Part shown: one piece after another, positions 25,303 through 34,084 of the stretch
Layout: the number at the start of each line of letters is the position of its first letter
Numbering within the stretch: position 1 is the stretch's first letter
Origin: Acidimicrobiaceae bacterium
Lineage (GTDB): Bacteria > Actinomycetota > Acidimicrobiia > Acidimicrobiales > Acidimicrobiaceae
NCBI GenBank assembly: GCA_013044385.1
Contig: JABEUN010000035.1
Location: 1-42,489 of the forward strand
Direction of reading: 5' to 3'
DNA length: 42,489 nt
The notes under the pieces: generated by a model
What the model saw: the letters and a program-made list of their open reading frames with translations, nothing else
The model's database searches: none
Told to the model about the DNA's origin: nothing
Made by a program: the position numbers and the translations under genes

Positions 25303-25539
25303 TCAGTCGTTTTCTACGAAAATACACTCGCCGGGGCACTCTTCAGAGGCTTCGACCACTGCATCTTCTAGTGCTTGGGGTACTGAAGCCATCTGTGAGG
25401 CCCCGCCGGGTGAGTCCATTACTGTGTCACCCTCTTTGACGTACGCCAGACCATCGTCCAACAGCGTGAAGACTGCTGGAGCAATCTCCTCGCATAGACC
25501 GTCTCCGGTGCAGAGATCTTGGTCAATCCAGACCTTCAT
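25303..25539 (-). CDS. Small [3Fe-4S]-type ferredoxin
   Basis: 78 residues, MKVWIDQDLC at the start. The cluster ligands are Cys10, Cys16 (CTGDGLC, with Asp13 where a 4Fe ferredoxin has Cys) and Cys68 (ECPGECIF). This is the P450-partner-like single-cluster ferredoxin of Actinobacteria. Cys72 is an extra Cys where relatives usually have Ala. A central Gly/Ser/Asp insertion (around 37-50) is longer than usual. It donates electrons to a P450, oxygenase or desaturase; none is adjacent. ATG 25539 has AAAGGAA about 8 nt upstream; the longer frame from 25566 has no site. Confidence 0.93.
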   Translation of the reverse strand: MKVWIDQDLCTGDGLCEEIAPAVFTLLDDGLAYVKEGDTVMDSPGGASQMASVPQALEDAVVEASEECPGECIFVEND

Positions 25540-25734
25540 ACTGGCGTTCCTTTCAGACTGTTCCAAAACCGCTCGGCAGAGCTGAATTCGAGTGCTACTT
25601 GCATAAACCTTTGCTGAAAATCTAGTGGACCTGTATGAAGATGGGACTCCCCGGAAAGTGCAGCCTGAAGGTGTTACTTTTCTAGGTTGGAGTAAGGCGT
25701 TGGATTCGGTGTAGCGTGAGTCTAGGAGGTGGTC

Positions 25735-27495
25735 ATGCCCGAGGGAATTGATGACTATGACCGTCTGGATAATCTTGGAAACCTGACTGCAGACGAGAGG
25801 GTGCGCCTTCTTGAGACTGAGGTCGGGGAGCTCAGAAGGAAACTTCAGGATGCTCCAGTGAGGGTCAGGGCCCTAGAAGAGCGACTGCTGGAGGTGTCTG
25901 GCCAGCTTGCCCAGACCGTCTCTAAGAACGAGAAGCTCACATTCACTCTGCAGCAGGCCCGCGAGCACATCTCGACACTGCGAGAGGAGGTTGAAAAGCT
26001 TACCCAACCCCCGTCGGCCTATGGAGTCTTTGTGGGCGTCAACGACGACGATACAGTTGACATCTACTCATCTGGAAGAAAGATGAGAGTTGCAGTGCAT
26101 CCCGATCTCGAGGTCGACAAGCTCGAAGCTGGCCAGGAAGTTGTGCTGAACGAGTCCTTCTCGGTGATACTGGCGAGGCGTCCTGACCTGTCCGGAGAGG
26201 TGGTTACGGTCAGGAATGTCATGGAGGATGGACACAGGGTCCTAGTTGTTGGCCGAGCCGACGAAGAGCGGGTGGCTGAGATGGCTGGGGCGCTCGTTGG
26301 GCAGAAGCTGAGATCTGGCGATAGTGTTCTTTTTGATCCTCGGACCAACCTGTTGCTTGAGAAGCTTCCTAGGCCAGAAGTCGATGAACTCGTTCTCGAA
26401 GAGGTCCCCGACGTCACATACGACGACGTTGGCGGACTCGATCGACAGATCGAGGAGATCACCGATGCCGTGGAACTTCCATTCCTGCACAGGCATCTCT
26501 TCAGCAACTACAAACTACCGGCACCAAAGGGGATCCTCCTTTACGGCCCCCCAGGTTGTGGCAAGACTCTGATTGCCAAAGCCGTTGCCAACTCGCTGGC
26601 TAAAAAGGTCGCCGCATCGACCAATAATCAGGCCGTGCGCTCATACTTTTTGAACGTGAAGGGTCCGGAGCTGCTGAATAAATATGTCGGCGAGACGGAG
26701 CGACAGATACGGCTCATATTCCAAAGGGCTCGAGAGAAGGCCGAGGAGGGTGTACCTGTAATTGTCTTCTTTGACGAAATGGACTCGCTCTTTAGGACCC
26801 GAGGCACCGGAATCAGCTCGGATATGGAGTCGACCATAGTGCCGCAGCTGCTCGCTGAAATAGATGGGGTGGAGGCACTAAGGAACGTCATCGTTATCGG
26901 AGCTTCGAACAGGGAGGATCTGATAGATCCTGCGATACTGAGGCCGGGTCGACTCGACGTAAAGATCAAGATTGAAAGGCCGGACGAGAACTCGGCCCCA
27001 GCAATATTCTCGAGATATCTGACCGCCGAGCTGCCCTACTCGGAAGCCGAGGTTCGAAGTCTCGGAGGTGGCGACCTCGACAAGGCTATCAGGGTGATGA
27101 TTGAGCGGACCGTGTCAGAGATGTACCGGACCGACGAGGACAATCGATTCCTTGAAGTCACCTACCAAGGTGGTGACAAGGAGATTCTTTACTACAAGGA
27201 CTTCTCTTCTGGTGCCATGATCGAAAACATCGTCCGAAGGGCTAAGAAGCTTGCGATCAAACGTGAGATTGCTGGTCAGGCCGGTGGCATTACGACGGAC
27301 GACCTAATTCAGTCGATTGCAAAAGAGTACAAAGAGCACGAGGATCTGCCCAATACGACCAATCCCGATGACTGGGCGAAGATATCGGGCAAAAAGGGTG
27401 AGAGGATCATCTATGTCAGGACCCTGGTCACCCAGGGCAAAGAGGCAAAAGGTGGCAGATCTATTGAGAGGGTGGGGACTGGTCAGTATCTGTAA
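25735..27495 (+). CDS. arc: Proteasomal AAA ATPase ARC/Mpa
   Basis: 586 residues. The N-terminal part (about 15-95) is coiled coil and serves as the Pup-binding arm. OB domains follow (about 95-230), then the AAA module with GPPGCGKT (Walker A, about 271-278), FFDEMDSLF (Walker B, about 346) and [17 protein letters not shown]. It ends in GTGQYL, with a penultimate Tyr that docks on the 20S core. The hexamer recognises Pup on tagged proteins, unfolds them and feeds the proteasome. ATG 25735 has AGGAGG 5 nt upstream. It heads the cluster arc-dop-pup-prcB-prcA-pafA, all on this strand. Confidence 0.96.
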   Translation: MPEGIDDYDRLDNLGNLTADERVRLLETEVGELRRKLQDAPVRVRALEERLLEVSGQLAQTVSKNEKLTFTLQQAREHISTLREEVEKLTQPPSAYGVFVGVNDDDTVDIYSSGRKMRVAVHPDLEVDKLEAGQEVVLNESFSVILARRPDLSGEVVTVRNVMEDGHRVLVVGRADEERVAEMAGALVGQKLRSGDSVLFDPRTNLLLEKLPRPEVDELVLEEVPDVTYDDVGGLDRQIEEITDAVELPFLHRHLFSNYKLPAPKGILLYGPPGCGKTLIAKAVANSLAKKVAASTNNQAVRSYFLNVKGPELLNKYVGETERQIRLIFQRAREKAEEGVPVIVFFDEMDSLFRTRGTGISSDMESTIVPQLLAEIDGVEALRNVIVIGASNREDLIDPAILRPGRLDVKIKIERPDENSAPAIFSRYLTAELPYSEAEVRSLGGGDLDKAIRVMIERTVSEMYRTDEDNRFLEVTYQGGDKEILYYKDFSSGAMIENIVRRAKKLAIKREIAGQAGGITTDDLIQSIAKEYKEHEDLPNTTNPDDWAKISGKKGERIIYVRTLVTQGKEAKGGRSIERVGTGQYL

Positions 27496-27553
27496 TTCCG
27501 TGTTGAACTGCTGTCGGTAGCGTCAACCCCGAGTCCGGTTGAGGAGAGTTGAA

Positions 27554-29047
27554 ATGGCGATTCCGAAGGTTTGCGGAGTCGAGACTGAATATGGGATCTC
27601 CATGGTCGGGGTCCCAGATGCGAATCCGATAAACACATCATCGATGCTGATAAACGCGTTCGTGAACGAACTTTCCGGAAAGGTAGGCTGGGACTTCATC
27701 GACGAGGCACCTGGAAGAGATGCGCGTGGCTTTGCGGTGGATGGTTCACTTCCACCAGAAGTTGAGACCAATCTCGTCAACACCGTTTTGACCAACGGGG
27801 CCCGGTACTACGTGGACCATGCCCATCCTGAATACTCCTCACCGGAGTGCCTTACACCAAGTGAGGCCGTCCTTTACGATAAGGCCGGAGAAGTTGTCCT
27901 AAGGCGCTCCATGGCCGCAGCTAGGCGGCTGCTTCCTGCGGGCCAAGAGATCGTGGTGTACAAGAACAACTCCGACCGAAAAGGCAACTCCTACGGCTGC
28001 CACGAGAACTATCTGATGGATCGTCAGGTACCTTTCCAGAAAATTGTCAAGCAGGTGACGCCGTTCTTCGTCACTCGACAGTTGTTCGCCGGCTCGGGAA
28101 AGATTGGAAGCGAGTTTCCCAACCAGAAAGTGGGCGAAGTCCACTACCAGCTCTCCCAAAGGGCAGACTTCTTCGAGGAGGAGGTGGGACTTGAGACTAC
28201 GCTCAAACGCCCGATCGTCAACACCAGAGACGAGCCCCACGCAGATGCGACAAGATTTCGACGGTTGCACGTGATCCTCGGGGATGCGAACATGTCCCAG
28301 TACTCGACCTTTTTGAAGGTCGGTACGACGGCCATGGTGCTTGCGATGATTGAGGACGGCTTCTTAGACGATGCCGACCTAGCCGTAGTCTCACCAGTGG
28401 AAGCACTTCGCCGAGTCTCATGGGACGTGAGCATGTCCTTGCCGCTGACTCGCGTATCTGGAGGAACCATCACCCCGCTCGACCTACAGTGGGAGTTTGC
28501 ATCTAGAGCCAAGAAGTACCTAGTTTCGCGGGGCGGCGACGCGGTGGGAGGTCAGGAAGAGGCCGAATCCATCGTTTCCAACTGGGAGTCGACCCTTGAG
28601 GCTCTTGAGACCGACCCGATGTCTTTAGCGGATCGACTCGATTGGGTTGCAAAGCTGCAGCTGCTCATTGGGTATCGGGATAGACATCAAATAGCCTGGG
28701 ACGACCCAAGACTCGCAGCTATTGACCTTCAGTACCACGATATCCGCCCAGAGCGTTCAGTGTTCGAACGACTCGCGATCCGCACTATCTTCAACGATGA
28801 ACAGGTCCAAGAGGCGGTTACCGAACCGCCGCATGGGACCAGAGCATATTTCAGAGGTAAATGTTTGGAAAAATTTCCACAGAATATTGCCGCAGCGAAC
28901 TGGGATTCACTCATATTCGACCTTGGTAGGGATCCGCTTAGGAGGGTACCGATGATGGACCCACTTAGAGGTACCGCTCAACATGTCGATAAGTTGTTGA
29001 GTAGCTCGAAGAGTGCTCAGGAACTTTTGGATGCTCTAGGAACTTAG
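27554..29047 (+). CDS. dop: Depupylase/deamidase of Pup, Dop
   Basis: 497 residues. The start KVCGVETEYGIS and later [52 protein letters not shown] (here [10 protein letters not shown]) and IDLQYHDI are shared with glutamine-synthetase-like PafA/Dop. The loop region around residues 40-80 (FIDEAPGRDARGFAVDGSLP) between the first strand and the HPEY motif marks it as Dop rather than PafA. Dop removes Pup from substrates by cleaving the isopeptide bond, and in species with Gln-ending Pup it also deamidates Pup. Here Pup already ends in Glu, so deamidation should not be needed. ATG 27554 follows GAGGAGAG by 5 nt. It lies between arc (58 bp) and pup (11 bp). Confidence 0.95.
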   Translation: MAIPKVCGVETEYGISMVGVPDANPINTSSMLINAFVNELSGKVGWDFIDEAPGRDARGFAVDGSLPPEVETNLVNTVLTNGARYYVDHAHPEYSSPECLTPSEAVLYDKAGEVVLRRSMAAARRLLPAGQEIVVYKNNSDRKGNSYGCHENYLMDRQVPFQKIVKQVTPFFVTRQLFAGSGKIGSEFPNQKVGEVHYQLSQRADFFEEEVGLETTLKRPIVNTRDEPHADATRFRRLHVILGDANMSQYSTFLKVGTTAMVLAMIEDGFLDDADLAVVSPVEALRRVSWDVSMSLPLTRVSGGTITPLDLQWEFASRAKKYLVSRGGDAVGGQEEAESIVSNWESTLEALETDPMSLADRLDWVAKLQLLIGYRDRHQIAWDDPRLAAIDLQYHDIRPERSVFERLAIRTIFNDEQVQEAVTEPPHGTRAYFRGKCLEKFPQNIAAANWDSLIFDLGRDPLRRVPMMDPLRGTAQHVDKLLSSSKSAQELLDALGT

Positions 29048-29058
29048 GAGAGGTAACT

Positions 29059-29262
29059 ATGGCTGAACGAGAATTGAAAAAGCGCTCAGCTCCTGCCGAG
29101 AGGGAGTCCGAAACTAATGAAGATCAGGACTCCGGGGCCAAGGCCAAAGAGGGCGAGGAGTTGAAGGCGAAGCTCGATGCTGTGCTGGATGAGATCGACG
29201 AGGTGTTGGAGGACAACGCCGAGGAGTTCGTGAGAAATTACGTCCAAAAGGGCGGCGAATAG
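29059..29262 (+). CDS. pup: Prokaryotic ubiquitin-like protein Pup, Glu-ending
   Basis: 67 residues, acidic and disordered-looking. The C-terminal half (ELKAKLDAVLDEIDEVLE) is the helix that binds the ARC coiled coil, followed by FVRNYVQKGGE. The last codon before TAG is GAA, so the protein ends Gly-Gly-Glu, the mature form; Gly-Gly-Gln would need Dop. PafA joins the side-chain carboxylate of this Glu to substrate lysines. The ATG follows AGGAGAGG by about 6 nt. It lies 11 bp after dop and 55 bp before prcB. Confidence 0.97.
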   Translation: MAERELKKRSAPAERESETNEDQDSGAKAKEGEELKAKLDAVLDEIDEVLEDNAEEFVRNYVQKGGE

Positions 29263-29317
29263 GGTCGAATAGTTCGACCGGTAGTAGCTTGGGAAGACAC
29301 TTAGGAAGTAGCCGGAA

Positions 29318-30145
29318 TTGAATCTGCCGATTTTCAAACCACTGGACGATCCAGGTCCCAGCTTCGTGAAGCTGTTGGGTCGCATAGACCTAGACGAGAC
29401 CAAGTCCGCTGGATCGATAGACCCGATGAAGTACGCCTATCAAAGCGAGACCCATCTGAGCGTGCCCCATGGCACCACTATCGCCGCTGTTCGCTTCGCC
29501 GACGGCGTGGTGATGGCGGGGGATCGTCGTGCGACGGAGGGAAACTTCATCGCACACAGACGGATCGAGAAGGTCTTCGCCGCCGATAGGCATTCCGGAG
29601 TTGCAATAGCTGGAGCAGCGGGGCCCGCTGTGGAGATGGTTCGACTCTTCCAGGTGCAGCTCGAACATTATGAGAAGGTCGAGGGATCAGCGCTATCTCT
29701 TGAGGGTAAGGCGAATCAATTATCCCAGATGATCAGGGCAAATCTACCTATGGCAATGCAGGGGTTAGCCGTTGTGCCACTCTTTGCAGGCTGGGATACG
29801 CTCCGAAGACGTGGAAAGATCTTCACCTATGACATCACTGGCGGGCGCTACGAAGAGGTCGACTATCACGCTACCGGTTCTGGGGGCCGCGACGCCAAGG
29901 CGACGATCAAGTTGGGATTCCGTGAGGATATGGATGACTCATCTGCAATCAAGCTTCTCGTTCAGGCCCTACTAGAAGCGTCGGAAGAGGATTCAGCGAC
30001 TGGCGGACCCGATCCCATCCGGGGGATATACCCCGTGATAGCAACGATCACCGAGTCCGGCTTCAAAAGGATTAAAGACGACGATATCGCCTCGATATCT
30101 GAGGCAGTAATAGCTGAGCGTCGGCAAAGGGGTGGAAGTCAATGA
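29318..30145 (+). CDS. prcB: 20S proteasome beta subunit PrcB
   Basis: 275 residues. The propeptide of about 52 residues ends at VPHG, and the mature protein starts at Thr53 (TTIAAVRFADGVVMAGDRR). In mature numbering Thr1, Asp17 and Lys33 are all present, so the catalytic N-terminal nucleophile is intact. Two rings of beta subunits form the proteolytic chamber. The TTG at 29318 is preceded by AGGAAG. The end overlaps prcA by 4 nt (ATGA), so the two subunits are translated in step. A C-terminal RRQRGGSQ tail is low complexity. Confidence 0.95.
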   Translation: MNLPIFKPLDDPGPSFVKLLGRIDLDETKSAGSIDPMKYAYQSETHLSVPHGTTIAAVRFADGVVMAGDRRATEGNFIAHRRIEKVFAADRHSGVAIAGAAGPAVEMVRLFQVQLEHYEKVEGSALSLEGKANQLSQMIRANLPMAMQGLAVVPLFAGWDTLRRRGKIFTYDITGGRYEEVDYHATGSGGRDAKATIKLGFREDMDDSSAIKLLVQALLEASEEDSATGGPDPIRGIYPVIATITESGFKRIKDDDIASISEAVIAERRQRGGSQ

Positions 30146-30822
30146 CGATGCCATTCTATGTGGCACCCGAGCAGGTGATGAAGGACCGTGCTGATTATGC
30201 TCGCAAGGGTATAGCCAGAGGACGTGCTCTGATCGGAACTGTGTACTCCGAAGGTGTGCTCCTTTGTGCGGAGAACCCGTCGAGGTCGCTCCACAAGATT
30301 TCAGAGATTTACGACAGAATCGCTTTCGCCGGAGTAGGGAAGTACAACGAATTCGATCAGCTCCGGGTAGCTGGAATCAGGCACGCTGACACAAAAGGTT
30401 ACGCGTACTCCCGTGATGATGTTGATGCGCGTGGACTAGCAAATATCTACGCACAGTATCTGGGGCAGGTTTTCACTCACGAGATGAAGCCGCTCGAGGT
30501 TGAAATACTGGTTGCGGAGCTGAAGGCTGAAACCAACGTGGGCCAGCTATACCACATCCTTTACGACGGGACGGTCATGGACGAAGACAGCTTCACTGTC
30601 ATCGGCGGCGACTCGGAGACCATATCTGACAGATTCTCAGCTGGCTTTAACCGGACCTGGGACCTCAAAGCCGCACTGAGGGCATCAGTTGCGGCCCTGG
30701 CCGGACCAGACCGGATCATCCCACCAGAGGAGCTCGAGGCCGCCGTATTGGCCGTCGGCCCTGATAGGAGAGCTTTCTCACGGCTAACTCACGCGCAGCT
30801 ATCCGAGTTTCTCGGAGAGTAA
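30142..30822 (+). CDS. prcA: 20S proteasome alpha subunit PrcA
   Basis: 226 residues. MPFYVAPEQVMKDRADYARKGI is the alpha N-terminal helix that forms the gate, followed by RGRALIGTVYSEGVLLCAENPS, KISEIYDRIAFAGVGKYNEF and HADTKGYAYSR. The Thr nucleophile is absent, as expected for the outer, gating rings that contact ARC. ATG 30142 overlaps the prcB stop, with GGGGTGGAAG upstream. It is followed by pafA after 9 bp. Confidence 0.95.
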   Translation: MTMPFYVAPEQVMKDRADYARKGIARGRALIGTVYSEGVLLCAENPSRSLHKISEIYDRIAFAGVGKYNEFDQLRVAGIRHADTKGYAYSRDDVDARGLANIYAQYLGQVFTHEMKPLEVEILVAELKAETNVGQLYHILYDGTVMDEDSFTVIGGDSETISDRFSAGFNRTWDLKAALRASVAALAGPDRIIPPEELEAAVLAVGPDRRAFSRLTHAQLSEFLGE

Positions 30823-30831
30823 CGAAGAGAA

Positions 30832-32217
30832 TTGACTGAAACCGTAAATTACGGTCCGCCTGAGAAGCGGATATTCGGTTTGGAGAACGAATATGGGGTC
30901 ACTTGCACGCTCCGCGGTCAAAGACGTCTCTCTCCTGACGAAGTGGCCCGCTATCTCTTTCGCAAGGTCGTCTCTTGGGGGAGATCGTCCAACGTTTTTC
31001 TCGAGAATGGTGCGAGACTCTACCTAGACGTCGGAAGTCATCCTGAGTATGCGACACCCGAATGCGACAACTTGACGGACCTAGTCTCCCACGACAAGGC
31101 GGGAGAGCGGATCTTGGAGTCGTTGGTTGAGTCTGCTGAAGCGCGAATGCGAGAAGAGGGCATCAGGGGGACCGTCTACCTTTTCAAAAACAACACTGAT
31201 TCAGCTGGGAACTCCTATGGTTGTCACGAAAACTATCTGACCACACGTGGCGACGAGTTCTCCCACTTCGTTGAGGTTCTCATACCGTTTTTTGTCTCAC
31301 GACAGATATTTGCCGGGGCCGGAAAGGTTCTGGTGACGGCCCGGGGTCCTCTCTACTGCATATCCCAACGTGCGGAGCACATCTGGGAAGGCGTTTCGTC
31401 GGCGACGACTAGGTCTCGGCCCATCATAAATACCAGAGATGAACCCCACGCAGATGCAGAGCGCTACAGGCGACTGCACGTGATCGTTGGTGATTCGAAC
31501 ATGAGTGAATATACGACATTCCTCAAGGTTGGTACCGCTGCAATCATGCTTCGGATGCTCGAGGATAGTTCTGTGGTTCTGCGCGATCTGACTCTAGAGA
31601 ACCCAATCCGCGCAATCAGAGAGATCTCCCACGACATTACCTGCACCCGAAGGGTGCGCTTGGCCAACGGAAGGGAGCTAAGTGCAATCGAGATCCAAAC
31701 CGAGTATCTCGAGCGGGCCATCAGGTATCGCGATCTGAAGGGCCTTCCTGACGAGGAGTCCCTGGCCCTAGATATGTGGGCCGAATGTCTCGATGCCCTC
31801 AAGAGTGACTTCACCAAGTTGGCCGGCAAGGTCGACTGGATCATAAAGCACAATCTGATCGAGGCGTACAGGGCAAAGCATGAGATTCCCCTTGCTCATC
31901 CACAGGTGGCGCTAATCGACCTCCAATATCATGACGTATCTAAGACTAGGGGCCTCTTCTATCGCCTTCAGAGTGCGGGTGTGGCCGAGAGGGTTACTAC
32001 GGATGCGAAGATCGAACACGCTGTCGAATTTGCTCCGAGCACGACGAGAGCGAAGTTGCGGGGCGAGTTCATCAGAAGAGCGAAGGAGAAGCGGCGGGAC
32101 TTCACCGTCGACTGGGTGCATCTGAAGCTGAACGATCAAGCCCAAAGAACCGTTATGTTGAAAGATCCGTTCAAGGCGGAAGACGAGAGGGTAGACAAGC
32201 TCATAGAGAGCCTGTAG
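30832..32217 (+). CDS. pafA: Pup ligase PafA
   Basis: 461 residues. [10 protein letters not shown] at residue 14, [53 protein letters not shown] and IDLQYHDV are the glutamine-synthetase-like ATP and metal sites of PafA. There is no Dop loop. The protein phosphorylates the C-terminal Glu of Pup and transfers it to a lysine of the target. The C-terminal ~70 residues form the small domain. The TTG at 30832 follows an AAGAGA site. lepB starts 9 bp after its stop, so the operon continues into protein export. Confidence 0.95.
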   Translation: MTETVNYGPPEKRIFGLENEYGVTCTLRGQRRLSPDEVARYLFRKVVSWGRSSNVFLENGARLYLDVGSHPEYATPECDNLTDLVSHDKAGERILESLVESAEARMREEGIRGTVYLFKNNTDSAGNSYGCHENYLTTRGDEFSHFVEVLIPFFVSRQIFAGAGKVLVTARGPLYCISQRAEHIWEGVSSATTRSRPIINTRDEPHADAERYRRLHVIVGDSNMSEYTTFLKVGTAAIMLRMLEDSSVVLRDLTLENPIRAIREISHDITCTRRVRLANGRELSAIEIQTEYLERAIRYRDLKGLPDEESLALDMWAECLDALKSDFTKLAGKVDWIIKHNLIEAYRAKHEIPLAHPQVALIDLQYHDVSKTRGLFYRLQSAGVAERVTTDAKIEHAVEFAPSTTRAKLRGEFIRRAKEKRRDFTVDWVHLKLNDQAQRTVMLKDPFKAEDERVDKLIESL

Positions 32218-32226
32218 GAGAGATTT

Positions 32227-32910
32227 TTGACTATCAACCCAGAGGAATCCGCGCAGCAACCTTTGGCCGCCTCGGCCGTTGACCAGGGGCTTGCCACCAG
32301 TGACCAAACCTTGGGAGGTGTCGAGGACTTAGTTGGGCCAGCTGGGCGGAGCGAACGGCGTAAGTCCCACGCGAAACCGCGAAGCGGACGTCGGCTAGCC
32401 CTTGAATGGGCGATACTGGTCGTAATAGCTGCTGCGTTGGCGATCACGGTCAGGCTATTCGTATTCCAGTCGTTCTTCATTCCGTCGGGCTCCATGCTCC
32501 CGACCCTTCAAATAGGTGATCGGATCCTCGTCGACAAGCTGAGTTACGAGATGCACCCGATTCACATTGGTGACATGGTGGTTTTTGCCACCCCGCCGAA
32601 AGATACTGGTGATCCGAACATCAAGGACTTGGTGAAGCGCGTAATCGCTGTAGCAGGAGACAAGATTGCTTCGATCAACGGGCAGGTTTATATCAACGGC
32701 CGACCACTCGCAGAGCCTTGGCTCCCAAAGGGTGTCCTCACCTACTCAATATCCCCACAGACGATCCCAGCGGGCGATATCTTTGTGATGGGGGACAACA
32801 GGGGCGATTCCAAAGATTCCAGGGTCTTTGGCCCCATATCGGACAGCCTGGTGGTGGGAAGGGTCGTGATGATCTTTTACCCGCTTTCCCAGTTCCATAT
32901 CTACTGGTAG
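32227..32910 (+). CDS. lepB: Signal peptidase I
   Basis: 227 residues. A disordered cytosolic start of about 55 residues precedes one TM helix (about 59-77, WAILVVIAAALAITVRLFV). The box B motif FIPSGSMLPTL carries the nucleophile Ser89, and LVKRVIAV carries the general base Lys137. GDNRGDSKDSR and a final IFYPLSQFHIYW complete the fold. It cleaves signal peptides of exported proteins at the outer face of the membrane. The TTG at 32227 follows AGGAGAGA. It lies 9 bp after pafA, with tatB/tatC about 700 bp downstream. Confidence 0.95.
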   Translation: MTINPEESAQQPLAASAVDQGLATSDQTLGGVEDLVGPAGRSERRKSHAKPRSGRRLALEWAILVVIAAALAITVRLFVFQSFFIPSGSMLPTLQIGDRILVDKLSYEMHPIHIGDMVVFATPPKDTGDPNIKDLVKRVIAVAGDKIASINGQVYINGRPLAEPWLPKGVLTYSISPQTIPAGDIFVMGDNRGDSKDSRVFGPISDSLVVGRVVMIFYPLSQFHIYW

Positions 32911-32929
32911 CACCGAGAGCGGAGTTGTA

Positions 32930-32947
32930 GAGGCTTTTTGGGGCCTC
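32930..32947 (+). terminator. Weak terminator candidate after lepB
   Basis: GAGGC (32930-32934) and GCCTC (32943-32947) pair over an 8-nt loop containing TTTTT. The stem is only 5 bp and the T-run is in the loop rather than after the stem, so support is weak. Confidence 0.25.
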
Positions 32948-33095
32948 GGCATGCAAGTTGGCCGCGTCGTAGTTCCACTTGGATTGGCTGGATTGCTCCG
33001 TATGCAAAGACGTTTCGGAGAACGAACTGATTCGGATTACCTAGTTACATCTTCGCAATGTGCAGTCACTGCTCCCGCTGCTAAAGCATTAGTTT

Positions 33096-33132
33096 CAAGC
33101 TCAAATTATTTCCGCTAAGTAGTTTGAGTTTG
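33096..33132. repeat. Inverted repeat upstream of the zinc-ribbon gene
   Basis: CAAGCTCAAA (33096-33105) and TTTGAGTTTG (33123-33132) form a 10-bp stem with one G-T pair and a 17-nt AT-rich loop. It lies 51 bp before the ATG at 33184 and may be an operator or an mRNA leader hairpin. Confidence 0.6.
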
Positions 33133-33183
33133 CTGCCGATAAACACATATCAGTATGGATGCAGTATGGCGAAGGGAGTCGCA

Positions 33184-33534
33184 ATGCCCATCATTAGGGC
33201 GACATGCCCAACGTGTGGAGACGTTGAGCTTACGCCAAGAGATTTAAAGGTGATGGTCTGTTCGACTAACGGCGAGGCCACATATGGGTTCAGATGCCCC
33301 GGATGCAAGTTTCTTGTCTCCAAGAAGACGGATAAGCAGGTCGTTGAGGTATTGGTCAGTTCCGGTGTGAGCATGTCGTTCTGGAGACTTCCAGCGGAGT
33401 TGAATGAGTCTCATGACGGTGAGCCAATCAACTACGACGACCTAATCGACTTCCACTACCTGATCAACTCAGACGATTGGATTATCCGACTTCGCGACGA
33501 ACTCAACGAGGTGGGTAAGGATATAGAGTCCTAA
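33184..33534 (+). CDS. Small zinc-ribbon protein, unknown
   Basis: 116 residues. CPTC (8-11), Cys26 and CPGC (38-41) form a zinc ribbon in the first 45 residues, followed by an acidic helical region (NYDDLIDFHYLINSDDWIIRLRDELNE). Such proteins occur in Actinobacteria near the pup/tat region, but their function is unknown; binding to nucleic acid or another protein is possible. ATG 33184 is selected by AAGGGAG 5 nt upstream; earlier ATGs (33166, and TTG 33124) lack a site. It is followed by tatB after 63 bp, which has its own -10. Confidence 0.8.
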   Translation: MPIIRATCPTCGDVELTPRDLKVMVCSTNGEATYGFRCPGCKFLVSKKTDKQVVEVLVSSGVSMSFWRLPAELNESHDGEPINYDDLIDFHYLINSDDWIIRLRDELNEVGKDIES

Positions 33535-33584
33535 CCGAAAATTATCCCCGACTTGTGCCACAGTTTGTAAGCTTGGAATTCGGA

Positions 33585-33590
33585 TAGAAT
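33585..33590 (+). promoter_or_regulatory. Putative -10 box placed for a leaderless tatB transcript
   Basis: TAGAAT in the context GGATAGAAT ends 7 nt before the GTG at 33598. AGTTTG 17 bp upstream is a poor -35. The GTG has no good Shine-Dalgarno, so a leaderless mRNA is plausible. Confidence 0.45.
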
Positions 33591-33597
33591 CCGTGAG

Positions 33598-34071
33598 GTG
33601 AGTTTCGATCCGGCAAAGCTTCTGATAGTTCTTGTAGTGGCGCTCATAGTCCTTGGACCAGAGAAACTCCCAGGGTTCATGCGTCAGGCTGGAAAGTATC
33701 TGAATGAGATCAGAGCGGTTCGAGACCGTCTCAAGGCTGAGATGGATGCTGCCTTTGGTGGCGTGACTGACGTAGCTACCTCCTTGAGGACCCAAGTCAA
33801 TCAGTTCAGCCAACTCAGTCCTCTGAGGGATACACTCGGCCAAGTGCGAGACCAAGTTGTTGGGTTGGGGACGCTTTCAAGCCAGGTCACTGGACAGGTT
33901 GGCACAGGTGCAGCGGCGGGGAGTGGAAGTGCTTTCACACCCGCTGAACCATCTGATAGCCAGAACCGATCCTTTTGGCACTCCAAAGACGACTCTTTGC
34001 CGTCTCAGCCGACCTGGTGGGAGGTAAGAGGTGGTGAGGACTTCTGGGAAGGCAATCCGGTCCTGAATTGA
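33598..34071 (+). CDS. tatB: Sec-independent translocase subunit TatB (TatA/B family)
   Basis: 157 residues. The short N-terminal TM helix LLIVLVVALIVLGPEKLPGF with Gly-Pro after it, then an amphipathic helix (FMRQAGKYLNEIRAVRDRLKAEMD), is the TatA/B fold. The Glu after Pro (LGPEKLP) and the longer tail favour TatB over TatA. The C-terminal ~80 residues are low complexity (Gly/Ser/Gln/Trp). It works with TatC to receive folded proteins with twin-arginine signals. Next gene is tatC 13 bp away. A separate tatA is not in the window. Confidence 0.9.
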   Translation: MSFDPAKLLIVLVVALIVLGPEKLPGFMRQAGKYLNEIRAVRDRLKAEMDAAFGGVTDVATSLRTQVNQFSQLSPLRDTLGQVRDQVVGLGTLSSQVTGQVGTGAAAGSGSAFTPAEPSDSQNRSFWHSKDDSLPSQPTWWEVRGGEDFWEGNPVLN

Positions 34072-34084
34072 GAGACCTCCGCCG

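Larger units (their letters stand above)
32911..33183 (+). other. Intergenic region with a weak terminator and an inverted repeat
   Basis: A gap of 273 bp. A GAGGC/GCCTC hairpin (32930-32947) with a T-rich loop lies just after lepB and is a weak terminator candidate. The later part is AT-richer than the surroundings and contains the inverted repeat at 33096-33132. No RNA gene was recognised. Confidence 0.5.
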
